This document shows positions 8,996 through 17,409 of a stretch of DNA of 64,000 nucleotides, piece by piece. Location of the stretch: positions 1 through 64,000 of the forward strand of contig NZ_JAFFQA010000012.1 of assembly GCF_016919065.1 (NCBI RefSeq), written 5' to 3'. Below the pieces are notes generated by a model. It saw only the letters and a list, made by a program, of their open reading frames with translations, did not search any database and had not been told where the DNA came from. The DNA comes from Desulfobulbus rhabdoformis (GTDB lineage: Bacteria; Desulfobacterota; Desulfobulbia; Desulfobulbales; Desulfobulbaceae). The stretch's first letter is position 1, and each line of letters opens with the position of its first letter. A program made the position numbers and the translations under genes.

Positions 8996-9733
8996 ATGAA
9001 GATACAGTTAGAACAGACCGATTCAACCAATCGTGTTGCCAAAGAGCGGGCTGCAGAAGGCGCAGAGGAGCAGACCGTCATCTGGGCGTTGCAACAGCAG
9101 TCAGGCCAGGGGCAGTATGGTCGCGTCTTTGCCTCGCCGTTGGGAGGGCTCTATTTTAGCCTTATTTTACGGCCACAGTTGCCTTTTGAGGCCTTGCCCC
9201 TGATTACACTGGCAACCGGTCTTGCCTGCCGTGATGTGCTCTCTGAAGTATGTTCCGTCCACGCCCAGATCAAGTGGCCTAATGATCTCTATGTCGACGG
9301 CAAAAAGGTGGGCGGCATTCTTTGCGAAAATTCAATAGATGCCCGGCAGGGTGAGTGTACGGCAACCGTCATTATCGGGGTCGGGCTTAACATCAACTCT
9401 CAGGTCACAGACTTTCCTCGGGAGCTGCACTCCATCGTGACCACGGTCCTTGATGCGACGGGGAGAAAGGTTGAGTTGGAAGCGCTCCTTGAGCAGCTGA
9501 TCAAAAAAATCGGTACTTTTGTTGATGAGTTGGCGATAAATCGGGACTCTCTTCTCGACCGTTGGCAAAACTATGATTACTTACTCAACAGATCACTTCG
9601 CTACATTAACGGCGAACAAATAATCCTGGGTACCGGCCGGGGGCTTGCCCCTGATGGTCGCTATCGGATCGTTGATGCGAGTGGAGCACCCCATGCCATC
9701 ATAGGGGGGCAGCTTCGGCCTGTCGACCAATGA
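8996..9733 (+). CDS. birA: Biotin--[acetyl-CoA-carboxylase] ligase, short form
   Basis: Activates biotin to biotinyl-AMP and attaches it to a carrier lysine. 245 residues: the catalytic and C-terminal domains only, without the N-terminal winged helix that makes E. coli BirA a repressor. Recognisable: QTDSTNRVAKE, SPLGGLYFSLIL, QIKWPNDLYVDGKKVGGILCE and a C-terminal SH3-like part with RYRIVDASG. The biotinyl-AMP loop reads QQSGQGQYGR, where E. coli has QQAGRGRRGR, so Arg116 and Arg118 are both Gln. The start lies just beyond the dsr terminator with AAGGA upstream. Confidence 0.93.
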   Translation: MKIQLEQTDSTNRVAKERAAEGAEEQTVIWALQQQSGQGQYGRVFASPLGGLYFSLILRPQLPFEALPLITLATGLACRDVLSEVCSVHAQIKWPNDLYVDGKKVGGILCENSIDARQGECTATVIIGVGLNINSQVTDFPRELHSIVTTVLDATGRKVELEALLEQLIKKIGTFVDELAINRDSLLDRWQNYDYLLNRSLRYINGEQIILGTGRGLAPDGRYRIVDASGAPHAIIGGQLRPVDQ

Positions 9734-9790
9734 GCGGAGCGTACAACCAAGGGATATCTTAATAACGCTGTGCAGACTAGGGGGGAGAAA

Positions 9791-10795
9791 ATGACATCAC
9801 CCACGTTTCCTGCTTTTGTTGTTTCCGAAGAGAAGGGTTCACAGAAAATTCAGCGAGAAATCCAGCAAAAAACATTCAATGACCTGCCACCTGGTGATGT
9901 CCTCATAGAGGTACAGTACTCCTCACTGAACTATAAGGATGCCCTGTCAGCCAACGGAAACCGTGGAGTCACAAAGCATTACCCGCATACTCCGGGGATT
10001 GACGCGGCAGGAGTCGTGGTTGAATCATCTGTACCTGCCTGGCAGCCAGGCGACGAGGTTATCTGCTCGGGGTATGATCTGGGCATGAATACCGATGGCG
10101 GGTTTGCCCGTTACATTCGGGTACCCCATTCCTGGGTCGTCCCTAAACCGGTCAATATGAGTCTGCTGGAGTCCATGCAGTTGGGTACCGCCGGATTTAC
10201 CGCTGCCCTCTGTGTGCTTGCGCTGGAATCAAACGGTGTCAAACCGGAAAACGGGCCCATTCTTATCACCGGCGCCACGGGCGGAGTGGGAACTATCGCC
10301 CTGCAGATACTGGCTGGCCTTGGTTACAAGGTGGTTGCGGTTTCAGGAAAAAGCGAAGCTCGTGATTTCCTGCAGAGCTTTGGGGCTGATGAGGTTATCG
10401 ATCGGGTAAGTTTTTTGGCGAATAAAGAGAAGGGGTTGCTACCTGCCACCTGGGCCGGTGTTGTCGACACAGTTGGCGGGGATATACTTGCAACAGCCAT
10501 CAAGGGGACAGGTTTTGATGGTGTTGTCACCAGCTGTGGCAATGCGGCCTCTGGTGATTTGCCTTTGAATGTGTATCCCTTCATTTTACGCGGGGTCCAT
10601 TTGGTTGGCATCTATGCTGCCAACTGTCCCATGGAAAAACGATTACTGGTTTGGTCAAAACTGAGCAAAGAATGGAAGCTTGAGCGTCTTGACGCACTAT
10701 GTCGCCGTATACGACTGCGTGATCTGGACGGGGAAATTACCCAAATGTTGGCCGGAAAAAGTAAAGGCCGTTGTGTTGTTCAATTAGGAGATTGA
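9791..10795 (+). CDS. YhdH/YhfP-family NADPH-dependent quinone/acryloyl-CoA reductase
   Basis: Medium-chain dehydrogenase/reductase without zinc. 334 residues. An N-terminal GroES-like domain (SSLNYKDALSANG, HTPGIDAAGVVVES, PGDEVICSGYDLG) precedes a Rossmann domain with GATGGVGTIALQILAGLGYKV. The family includes AcuI acryloyl-CoA reductase, so an enoyl-thioester or quinone substrate is likely, but the substrate cannot be read from sequence. The ATG at 9791 follows AGGGGGGAG; a GTG seven codons earlier is less likely. kdsD starts 2 bases after its stop, so the two are probably one transcript. Confidence 0.88.
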   Translation: MTSPTFPAFVVSEEKGSQKIQREIQQKTFNDLPPGDVLIEVQYSSLNYKDALSANGNRGVTKHYPHTPGIDAAGVVVESSVPAWQPGDEVICSGYDLGMNTDGGFARYIRVPHSWVVPKPVNMSLLESMQLGTAGFTAALCVLALESNGVKPENGPILITGATGGVGTIALQILAGLGYKVVAVSGKSEARDFLQSFGADEVIDRVSFLANKEKGLLPATWAGVVDTVGGDILATAIKGTGFDGVVTSCGNAASGDLPLNVYPFILRGVHLVGIYAANCPMEKRLLVWSKLSKEWKLERLDALCRRIRLRDLDGEITQMLAGKSKGRCVVQLGD

Positions 10796-10797
10796 TT

Positions 10798-11769
10798 GTG
10801 AGCTGTACATTAGCCAAGGAAGTGCTAACAATTGAGGCGGAAGGCATTCAGGCCATCCGTGATAATATCGGACCCGAGTTTGAGCGTGCCGTTGACCTGA
10901 TCATGGACTGTCCCAGTCGCCTGGTGGTCACGGGGATTGGTAAATCCGGTCTTGTTGGTCAGAAGATTTCTGCAACTTTAAACTCTACAGGGACTCCCTC
11001 ACTTTTTCTTCATCCTGTTGAAGCCATGCATGGGGATCTGGGCATGGTTGCATCCACCGATGTGGTGTTGGCCATTTCCTACTCCGGGGAGACCACCGAA
11101 CTCAATGGTCTACTCTCGTCCATTAAGGAGCGAAATATCCCTATTATCGCTATCTGTGGTCGAAATGACTCAACCTTGGCTCATCATGCACGTGAAACCT
11201 TAAATGTCGCCATCCCCAGAGAGGCCTGTCCTCTGGGGCTCGCACCTACCACCTCGACCACGGCGACCCTGGCCATGGGGGATGCCTTGGCGGTGGCCCT
11301 TTTGAACCGGAAACAGTTTAAGGCCGAGGATTTTCGGAAAAATCATCCCGGTGGCAGTTTGGGCGCACGCCTGAAAGTGGCCATTGGCGAGGTCATGCTC
11401 ACGGGAGATAAGGTGCCCCGAGTCGCCACCACCGCAACGGTGGCTGAAGCGATTGAGGAGCTGAATGCTCAGAATCTGGGCGCTGTTTTTGTCACTGATG
11501 AGAAAGACACCCTCATGGGGATTGTCACCGATGGTGACCTCCGGCGTATGCTTTCTTCGGGGAAGAGCCATGCGGAGATTTCGCTTGCCGAGGCAATGAC
11601 CAGAAGTCCCCTGGCCATCTCTAGCGATCTGATGGCAGCAGATGCCCTGTCCATCATGCAGCAACACGAGATTACGGTCCTGGCTGTGGTCAGCGATAAG
11701 GGCAGCCTCTTGGGGATCCTCCACCTGCATGATCTGTTGGGTAAGGGAGAGTTTCGCTTTTTAATCTGA
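10798..11769 (+). CDS. kdsD: Arabinose-5-phosphate isomerase (KdsD/KpsF)
   Basis: Converts ribulose 5-phosphate to arabinose 5-phosphate, the first step to KDO in lipopolysaccharide. 323 residues: an N-terminal SIS domain with VVTGIGKSGLVGQKISATLNS, FLHPVEAMHGDLGMV and ISYSGETTEL, then the family's TTSTTATLAMGDALAVAL and FRKNHPGGSLGARL, and two CBS domains from about residue 200. Start is GTG at 10798 with AGGAG 7 bases before it. Presence implies an LPS outer membrane. Confidence 0.95.
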   Translation: MSCTLAKEVLTIEAEGIQAIRDNIGPEFERAVDLIMDCPSRLVVTGIGKSGLVGQKISATLNSTGTPSLFLHPVEAMHGDLGMVASTDVVLAISYSGETTELNGLLSSIKERNIPIIAICGRNDSTLAHHARETLNVAIPREACPLGLAPTTSTTATLAMGDALAVALLNRKQFKAEDFRKNHPGGSLGARLKVAIGEVMLTGDKVPRVATTATVAEAIEELNAQNLGAVFVTDEKDTLMGIVTDGDLRRMLSSGKSHAEISLAEAMTRSPLAISSDLMAADALSIMQQHEITVLAVVSDKGSLLGILHLHDLLGKGEFRFLI

Positions 11770-11792
11770 TGCACAACCCCGTGTGCCCTACA

Positions 11793-11823
11793 GTTATCCC
11801 CTGTTGAGCGAACAGGGGATAAC
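11793..11823. terminator. Strong hairpin between convergent genes
   Basis: GTTATCCCCTGTT pairs perfectly with AACAGGGGATAAC around loop GAGCG. It lies between kdsD (plus) and the convergent E2-like gene (minus), where a bidirectional terminator is expected. There is no long T-run on either side, so efficiency is uncertain. Confidence 0.6.
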
Positions 11824-11845
11824 GAAGCGTTTTGGCACCTGGCGA

Positions 11846-14230
11846 CTACTCCCGCGGGACCGACCATTTGCCGGTCGCCGGGTTATAGAGGTAGGCCAGC
11901 TCGAGTTTGGAGGCTGCTCCTTGGGACTTCTCGATACAGGTCAGCGTGAAGAGGCTCTTGCTGCCGATTTTTTTGGTGAAGACTGCCTTGGGCTGAGACA
12001 GTTTTGATCCACGAAATGTCGGGTAATTATTGCGAAAAATAGATTCAAAATTTGTTTCCAGCCAGCTTATTTTTTCAATCCGATCTAAAATACCCTGATG
12101 CTCGGCGATTTTTTTGCCAACTTTGTCCCTTACCTCAAGAACAGAGGTGTCCTTGGAAAAGGTACTGTTGTCGATGAGGCGCAGAATTTTGCGGCTTTCA
12201 GCAATGACACCTGAGCTGTCCTCATTTCCTTCCTTCATCAGCACTTTATCCTGCATTCGCGCTATGCGGACCATGAGAAGAGTACGTGCAATTTTTTTGA
12301 CCGAATCGCCAACCAGCTCGTCGGTGGTATCCGGTTCGTTATTCAGGAGTTCTAAGGCATTTTGGTACTGGTTTATAGCCTTATCCCAATTCTTCCCTTC
12401 ATAGGCCTCTCGGGCCTTGGTCAGCATGAGGTACAGGCGTGCGTTGACTAGAAGTTTATGCAGATCCTGTCGTTCTTTCTTTGAGACAACGCTGGGGTTG
12501 GCATCAATGGTTGCCTGCGCCTTCTCCAGGTAGTTGATGGTTTCTTCCCACTGTGACTGGGTAAAGGCTTTTTTAGACTGATCCAGGTCGTGGCGAAAGG
12601 TGGCTGCGGTTAACCGGTGGGTTATATCGCCGATGGTACCCAGTGAATGAATATTGGAGGAGAGCGTGAGTGCTTTTCTATAGGCCTCTGCAGCCTCTTC
12701 CCAGTTGTTGTTTTGTTCGGCGCGTTCGGCAAGGCTGAGCGTTTGTTGCAGCTCCAGTGACTGAATGATTTCCAGTATGGGCTCCTGCTGCATACCTAGG
12801 TTATGTTCCTGAGCAAACTGCAGGGCCTGACGGTACAGGGTTAATGCATCGGCTACCTTATTTTGATTACTCAGAGCCTCTCCCTGGCTGGTGAGGACGT
12901 TGAGTTGCTTCAAGGCTGAGGCGGTATCAGCCGGCATGTATTCGCCTTGGTAAAGAATCCGGCCCTTGAGCCCTTCCTGGAGTTCAGGAGATGCTATGAG
13001 TTTGACGATGCCCTCTTCATAGGTGCCTTTACGGAAACGAAGAATAGTGAGATTTGAGAGCGATTGTTTGGCGGACTCAAGGGCATCAAGGGCTGCATCA
13101 AATTGATTTTTATCGAGCAGTAGCTGCCCTTTGAGTAAGTTGGCCTGGGATTGACTCAGCGTATTCTGATCTTTGAAGTATAAAGAGATAGTTCCTACAC
13201 AGAGTCCGAGAAAGAGCATAGCAAAGAGAATGGGCTTAAGCGGAATGGAACTGCCTAAGCGAGGGCGGCTGGGGGATGATTTTCGAGAGGTTGCGCCACT
13301 GGGAGGTGGCGGAGGGGGGCTCTGGGAAGATTGTACAATCACTTCCTCTTCCTCTTTTTGCGGTCCTGCTTTCAAAAAACTTTGGTACGATTGCTCAATG
13401 CGTTCACGCAGGGTGTCTATGCCTGGGGCATCTACAGCTATGGCCAGAAGATTTTCGGTTACCTCAATGGCCTCATCGAATTTCCCCATATCCTCAAGCT
13501 GTTCGGCCAGTTTGAAGAGTTGGTCAGTCTTGCGGAGTATTTTACCGATGGTTTGCTGGATTTCCTCCCGGTCAGGGAAGTCGGCGCTTTCCGGGAGGTC
13601 CGAGAGCAATTTGTTGGCCGCAAAAATTTTATTTTCAGCGACTAAGTCACGTATATAGTCTATTTCAGAAGGATCAACAGTTTTTTCCGGCGAAAGGAAG
13701 TCGTCTTCTTCCAGTCCAAGGGAAGCAAATGTATCGTCGATCAGATCATCAAGATGCTCATCAGTTTCCTGTATGTCGGCAAGGCTGAGGGTATCCAGGG
13801 GCAGCTGTTCTCTGTGATCTTTGTACCAATCTGCAGCCTCCTGATGAAAAGGATCCTCCAGATTAAAAATATTGCCGCTGATCATCTCACCGATATGGAG
13901 GACGAGTTCCGGCAAAGAGGGGTTTGCCTGCCATTGCTCAGCAATACGAATGGCCGCAGGGTCAAAGTCTGGATGAAAAATAGGGCTGAGAGGCTTGGCA
14001 ATAGGGGCAAAGTGGGGATAGCCAAAGGGGAGGCTGATACGCACTTGGTGATTCGAGCAGATGGTTACATTATTGTCTTCATCCCGGCAGTAACCACGAA
14101 GCTTATATTCGATATCGTAATTGTCAGGGGGCTGCCCTTCGGCTTTGAGGATGACGATATTTGGATATAGCTCTAAAAAGTCTTTAAGTTGAGCGTAATC
14201 ATCAGCAAGTTGCTGGGAACCCATGGCCAT
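11846..14230 (-). CDS. E2-like (ubiquitin-conjugating fold) membrane protein with TPR-like repeats
   Basis: 794 residues, function unknown. Residues about 5-145 resemble a ubiquitin-conjugating E2: QVRISLPFGYPHFAPIAKPL matches the E2 strand with YPFKPP, then SPIFHPDFD matches IYHPN, then LVLHIGEMI, NLEDPFHQEAADWYKDHRE matches the E2 helix with NPDDPL..EAA..Y..NRE. The catalytic Cys, eight residues after HPN in E2s, is absent (Ile96 here). Next come an acidic linker, a helical part with TPR-like pairs (about 190-285), a PPPPPP run, a basic stretch, one membrane helix (about 333-352), and about 430 residues of helical TPR-like repeats. By the positive-inside rule the E2-like part faces the cytoplasm and the repeats the periplasm. 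Convergent with kdsD; no operon partner. Confidence 0.75.
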   Translation of the reverse strand: MAMGSQQLADDYAQLKDFLELYPNIVILKAEGQPPDNYDIEYKLRGYCRDEDNNVTICSNHQVRISLPFGYPHFAPIAKPLSPIFHPDFDPAAIRIAEQWQANPSLPELVLHIGEMISGNIFNLEDPFHQEAADWYKDHREQLPLDTLSLADIQETDEHLDDLIDDTFASLGLEEDDFLSPEKTVDPSEIDYIRDLVAENKIFAANKLLSDLPESADFPDREEIQQTIGKILRKTDQLFKLAEQLEDMGKFDEAIEVTENLLAIAVDAPGIDTLRERIEQSYQSFLKAGPQKEEEEVIVQSSQSPPPPPPSGATSRKSSPSRPRLGSSIPLKPILFAMLFLGLCVGTISLYFKDQNTLSQSQANLLKGQLLLDKNQFDAALDALESAKQSLSNLTILRFRKGTYEEGIVKLIASPELQEGLKGRILYQGEYMPADTASALKQLNVLTSQGEALSNQNKVADALTLYRQALQFAQEHNLGMQQEPILEIIQSLELQQTLSLAERAEQNNNWEEAAEAYRKALTLSSNIHSLGTIGDITHRLTAATFRHDLDQSKKAFTQSQWEETINYLEKAQATIDANPSVVSKKERQDLHKLLVNARLYLMLTKAREAYEGKNWDKAINQYQNALELLNNEPDTTDELVGDSVKKIARTLLMVRIARMQDKVLMKEGNEDSSGVIAESRKILRLIDNSTFSKDTSVLEVRDKVGKKIAEHQGILDRIEKISWLETNFESIFRNNYPTFRGSKLSQPKAVFTKKIGSKSLFTLTCIEKSQGAASKLELAYLYNPATGKWSVPRE

Positions 14231-14683
14231 ATAAATAACCTACTGTGTGCTGTTAGGGCTGCGCCTATAAATGGATCAAAGGGGGAAAAAGCCGCTTAAC
14301 ATGAGTGTCTACTTCGTAAAAAGCCTCGAGATCGATGGGTAAAGTATTGTAACCTATTGATTTTACTTTGTGTGGACTGTTGAATTCCTGACTTTTTGCG
14401 AAGTCATCATGATTTTGCTTACTGTATAATATTTGCTGCAAGGAAACAAGACGGCTTTGGAAAGGGCTGTAAAAAGTTGTTTTCCTCAATCACGGAAAAG
14501 AGCGTCTCGTGCGAAGATTGCCAGAAGAATACGTTGCCAGCTTTCTGGCTGATCGATTTAATGATTCGTAACTTATAGATTTTTAACTTTTTACGATGCT
14601 GGAAAGAATCAATTGAGGCCTATTCAATTCGCATGTACACTGGAAACAAAGCCAACATTTCCCCTTCTGCTTGATCAGAGGTC
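14231..14683. other. Gene-free stretch between divergent genes
   Basis: About 450 bases between the E2-like gene (minus) and the DUF4388 gene (plus). It should hold promoters for both. A consensus -10 TATAAT lies at 14425-14430 but has no -35 at the right spacing. Small hairpins such as GCCAGctttCTGGC are present. No open frame looks like a protein. Confidence 0.5.
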
Positions 14684-15316
14684 ATGAAATCCTTTAAAGC
14701 TGTTTTTGAAATTATCAATGCGCGCAATTGCCCGCTGTATAACCAGGATGAGTGCTTTGCCCTCACTGAAAGGGCGGTGGAACTCCCCCTTGCCCGACCT
14801 TCTTGCCTGATTCTTGTCCGTGAACTCACCAGTTTACTTTTTTCACTCATGCCTCATGCCGAGAGTGATTTTGCCGAGCAGCGCGAAACGGTCTTTACCT
14901 GTGGAGGATGCACAGGGTTGATTAAATTTAAACTCACCAGCAAACCACTGCCCGAAAATAAAGAGATTCTTGCTTCTGCAAAAGAAAATAAAGATGCGGT
15001 TGTTTCCGGGCGGATCGAAGCCATTGTCCCGGCGGAGCTGTTGCAGGTTTTTCACATGCATCAGAAGACAGGTCGGCTGATTATGGAGTTTGAAGAGAGC
15101 AGGAGTGCGCGGGTAACCTTTCGAGAAGGGGGCTTACTTGCCGCGCGCTATGATGATCTTGACAACCAGGAGGCTATTTATGCCATGCTTCCTGAAAAAA
15201 GTGGATCGTTTTATTTTCTCCCTGGGCTGCCTGAAGCCCTGATGCAGGCCCGTGAGATTGGCGATTTTATGATGATTCTTATGGAAGGGTTGCGTCGGCT
15301 TGATGAAGAGGCGTAA
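14684..15316 (+). CDS. DUF4388 protein with cysteine-rich N-terminal domain
   Basis: 210 residues, function unknown. The C-terminal half (about 107-185) has the DUF4388 pattern: GRIEAIVPAELLQVFHMHQK, TGRLIMEFEESRSARVTFREG and LLAARYDDLDNQEAIYAML. This domain occurs in PatA-type and gliding or signalling proteins. The N-terminal half has Cys16, Cys24, Cys41 and a CGGC pair (73/76) with the pattern NCPLYNQDECFAL and PSCLILVRELTSLL, which suggests a metal site or structural cysteines. The start has AGAGG upstream. It stands alone, with HAD on the opposite strand 14 bases downstream. A role in signalling is inference only. Confidence 0.75.
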   Translation: MKSFKAVFEIINARNCPLYNQDECFALTERAVELPLARPSCLILVRELTSLLFSLMPHAESDFAEQRETVFTCGGCTGLIKFKLTSKPLPENKEILASAKENKDAVVSGRIEAIVPAELLQVFHMHQKTGRLIMEFEESRSARVTFREGGLLAARYDDLDNQEAIYAMLPEKSGSFYFLPGLPEALMQAREIGDFMMILMEGLRRLDEEA

Positions 15317-15330
15317 AGCCAACCGTATTA

Positions 15331-15960
15331 TTACAAGCGATATTGCTGAAAAGGTTCCAGCTCAAGTATCTCCATAAATGAGTCCACCCAAAAGCGGGCC
15401 TGAAGTGCCGGGTTACGAAAGGCGATCAGATCGACCCCCACACTTGCACAGTGTTCCTGATCAATTACCGAATCCCCAATATAGAGAGTCTCTTCTGCCA
15501 GGACCGAAAAACGGTCCAGAATCATCTGCAAACCATCCGGTGCCGGCTTGGGGCGCGGCGCATTGGATGCGGTGACCACCATGTCAAACCAGGGACGGAT
15601 GCCAAAGGTATCAAGGATGGTATCCATGGTGTCCATCCGGTTGGTGGAAATGGCGATATGCACCTTGGGTTTGATCGTTTTCAAAAAATCAATCAGGTCC
15701 GGCTCCATTTCCATGTATTGCAGGTACGGAGTGTAATCAAGGCTCTCCCGAAAGCGGTTGACTTCATCAATGGGCGTGTCGTGGTGACGAAAAAGATGGC
15801 TGATGGAGTCTTTGACGTTGTGGATATGAGCGTACTCGAGCTCATCGGCATCCATGGGCGGATAACCAAAGTGGGCAAGAATATGATTGTAAAAAGCCCG
15901 ATTGGACTCTTTCGAACTGAACATGACGCCATCGCAGTCAAAAACAACGAGTTTAAGCAT
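15331..15960 (-). CDS. HAD-superfamily phosphatase (PGP/Gph-like)
   Basis: Phosphate-ester hydrolase of the haloacid dehalogenase fold. 209 residues with all four motifs: LVVFDCDGVMF (nucleophile Asp8 and acid Asp10), IAISTNR (motif II), KPAPDG (motif III lysine) and YIGDSVIDQEHC (motif IV). A helical cap lies between motifs I and II. It resembles phosphoglycolate phosphatase, but substrate is not certain. Last gene of a minus-strand run secDF-ykgJ-HD-HAD, 11 bases after the HD gene. Confidence 0.87.
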   Translation of the reverse strand: MLKLVVFDCDGVMFSSKESNRAFYNHILAHFGYPPMDADELEYAHIHNVKDSISHLFRHHDTPIDEVNRFRESLDYTPYLQYMEMEPDLIDFLKTIKPKVHIAISTNRMDTMDTILDTFGIRPWFDMVVTASNAPRPKPAPDGLQMILDRFSVLAEETLYIGDSVIDQEHCASVGVDLIAFRNPALQARFWVDSFMEILELEPFQQYRL

Positions 15961-15971
15961 GGGAGAAAGTC

Positions 15972-16640
15972 TCAGGAGAGTTGTTTGGGGATTGAGAGAG
16001 TGCTTTCACGGGTGAGCTGGTCAAAGAAGGTGAGCATGAAGGCGTGGCGTTCTTCAGCCAGCAGACGGCCAACCGGGGTCAGCATCTGCTCCCGGACCTT
16101 GCTCATTTTTACCTGAAACTCACGGTAAGCTGTATCTTCAAGGGAGTAGGGCAGGGTAGCACTGCAGTCTACCTCAGGGTTATGCAGCCGTGCCCCGATC
16201 TGACCGGCAAAGAGAAAGGCGCGGCCTATCCCTACCGCTCCGATGGAGTCGAGTTTGTCCGCATCAAAGAGAATCTTCGCCTCAAGGCTTTGAGGGGCCA
16301 GCCCCCGTCGATAGCGGTGGCTTGCTATGCAGTGACAGACCGCCTTGATGTCATCTTCGCCAAAACCTAATTCTCGTAGGATCGGTTGTGCTAATTCGGC
16401 TCCGCGCTGGGCATGGCAGATCTTTCCCTTACTTGCGCTCTCTTCCTTGCGACCGATATCATGAAGCAGCGCGGCTGGAAGAAGAATATCCAGCCGTGCC
16501 TGCATCTGTTTTCCGATTGTCAAGGCTGTTGCCAGAACACGTTCTGAATGATCAGGACCATGAGAGCCTCCTTCGGTAATGGCCAGGGCATGGCTCAACC
16601 TTCGAATTCGCTCTATACGTGTTGCGTTTAACAAGGACAA
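15972..16640 (-). CDS. HD-domain phosphohydrolase
   Basis: 222 residues, predicted metal-dependent phosphohydrolase. The metal site is HGPDHSERV followed by LPAALLHDIGRKEE, with later CHCIASHRYRRG and LFDADKLDSIGAVGIGRAF. This pattern is that of the YedJ/uncharacterised HD family (HDDC), whose substrates are mostly nucleotides. Start is TTG at 16640 with GGGAG upstream. Sits 25 bases after the YkgJ-like gene in the same operon. Confidence 0.87.
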   Translation of the reverse strand: MSLLNATRIERIRRLSHALAITEGGSHGPDHSERVLATALTIGKQMQARLDILLPAALLHDIGRKEESASKGKICHAQRGAELAQPILRELGFGEDDIKAVCHCIASHRYRRGLAPQSLEAKILFDADKLDSIGAVGIGRAFLFAGQIGARLHNPEVDCSATLPYSLEDTAYREFQVKMSKVREQMLTPVGRLLAEERHAFMLTFFDQLTRESTLSIPKQLS

Positions 16641-16665
16641 GCAGAGAACTCCCCGTAAGACCCGC

Positions 16666-17409
16666 TTATTCGCCGTAGAATTCCTGCATCAGCCAACGAA
16701 TCCCCAGGAGAAGCAACTCTTCATCGTCACCAGTGAGGGCAGCGAGCTGTTGGGGATTGAGGGGCTTATTGAGGCTGATAATCCCTTCGGCCATATCGGT
16801 GCGGAATTGATCCAGATCATAGAGCGCCAGGGTGTACTGGTCGAGTTGTTTGCGTGATGGCCGAAAGGAGCCATTCTGAATTGTTGGATGCTGTATGAGT
16901 GGCAGCAGCGCGTCGTTGAAGCGGTTGTAGGTTTCAAGTCCCTGGCCTTTGAGGTAGTCGCTGACACTTTGCACCTGGTCTTCAGCAAAGCCTTTGCAGT
17001 GCGGCTCCTGTATCAGGACCAGCGATTCGATGGTCTCCCCGTTTGACTGGCGACCAGCACCCCTTCCAACCGGATAGGCGCGGCAGCTGCCAGGACGGTG
17101 CTCATAGACGGTGCAGCCGTTGTTCTTTACAAACACACAGGAGGCACGGCCATCATCGACCATGGTCAGGTAATAGGTGGGAAAAAGCTGACCTTCTTCC
17201 CATTCGATGATGACGTACTGGTCAAGAAACTGTGCTGACTTGATTCCCAGATGGTTTTTTAAGCGCAGGGCATCGTAGGGGGTCAGGGCTAAATCCAGCT
17301 CGCGACAACACTCGGTAAAACAGCTCACCCCGGGATGACAGGCAAAGCTCATCTTTTGCTCGCCGGAGATGGGCTGAAAATTTTCAGGTAACTGCGGTGT
17401 AGAACTCAT
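16666..17409 (-). CDS. YkgJ-family cysteine cluster protein
   Basis: 247 residues. Cysteine cluster typical of the zinc- or iron-binding YkgJ family (CxxxxxxCC type): FACHPGVSCFTECCRELDLALT near the N-terminus, then CVFVKNNGCTVYEHRPGSCRAYP. The family is found next to many kinds of genes and has no firm function. The start ATG overlaps the secDF stop (ATGA), so translation is coupled to secDF. Confidence 0.85.
   Translation of the reverse strand: MSSTPQLPENFQPISGEQKMSFACHPGVSCFTECCRELDLALTPYDALRLKNHLGIKSAQFLDQYVIIEWEEGQLFPTYYLTMVDDGRASCVFVKNNGCTVYEHRPGSCRAYPVGRGAGRQSNGETIESLVLIQEPHCKGFAEDQVQSVSDYLKGQGLETYNRFNDALLPLIQHPTIQNGSFRPSRKQLDQYTLALYDLDQFRTDMAEGIISLNKPLNPQQLAALTGDDEELLLLGIRWLMQEFYGE

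Noticed and set aside
14425..14430. TATAAT as promoter of the DUF4388 gene
   Set aside because: No -35 at acceptable distance (TTGCGA is 23 bases away), so it was not called.
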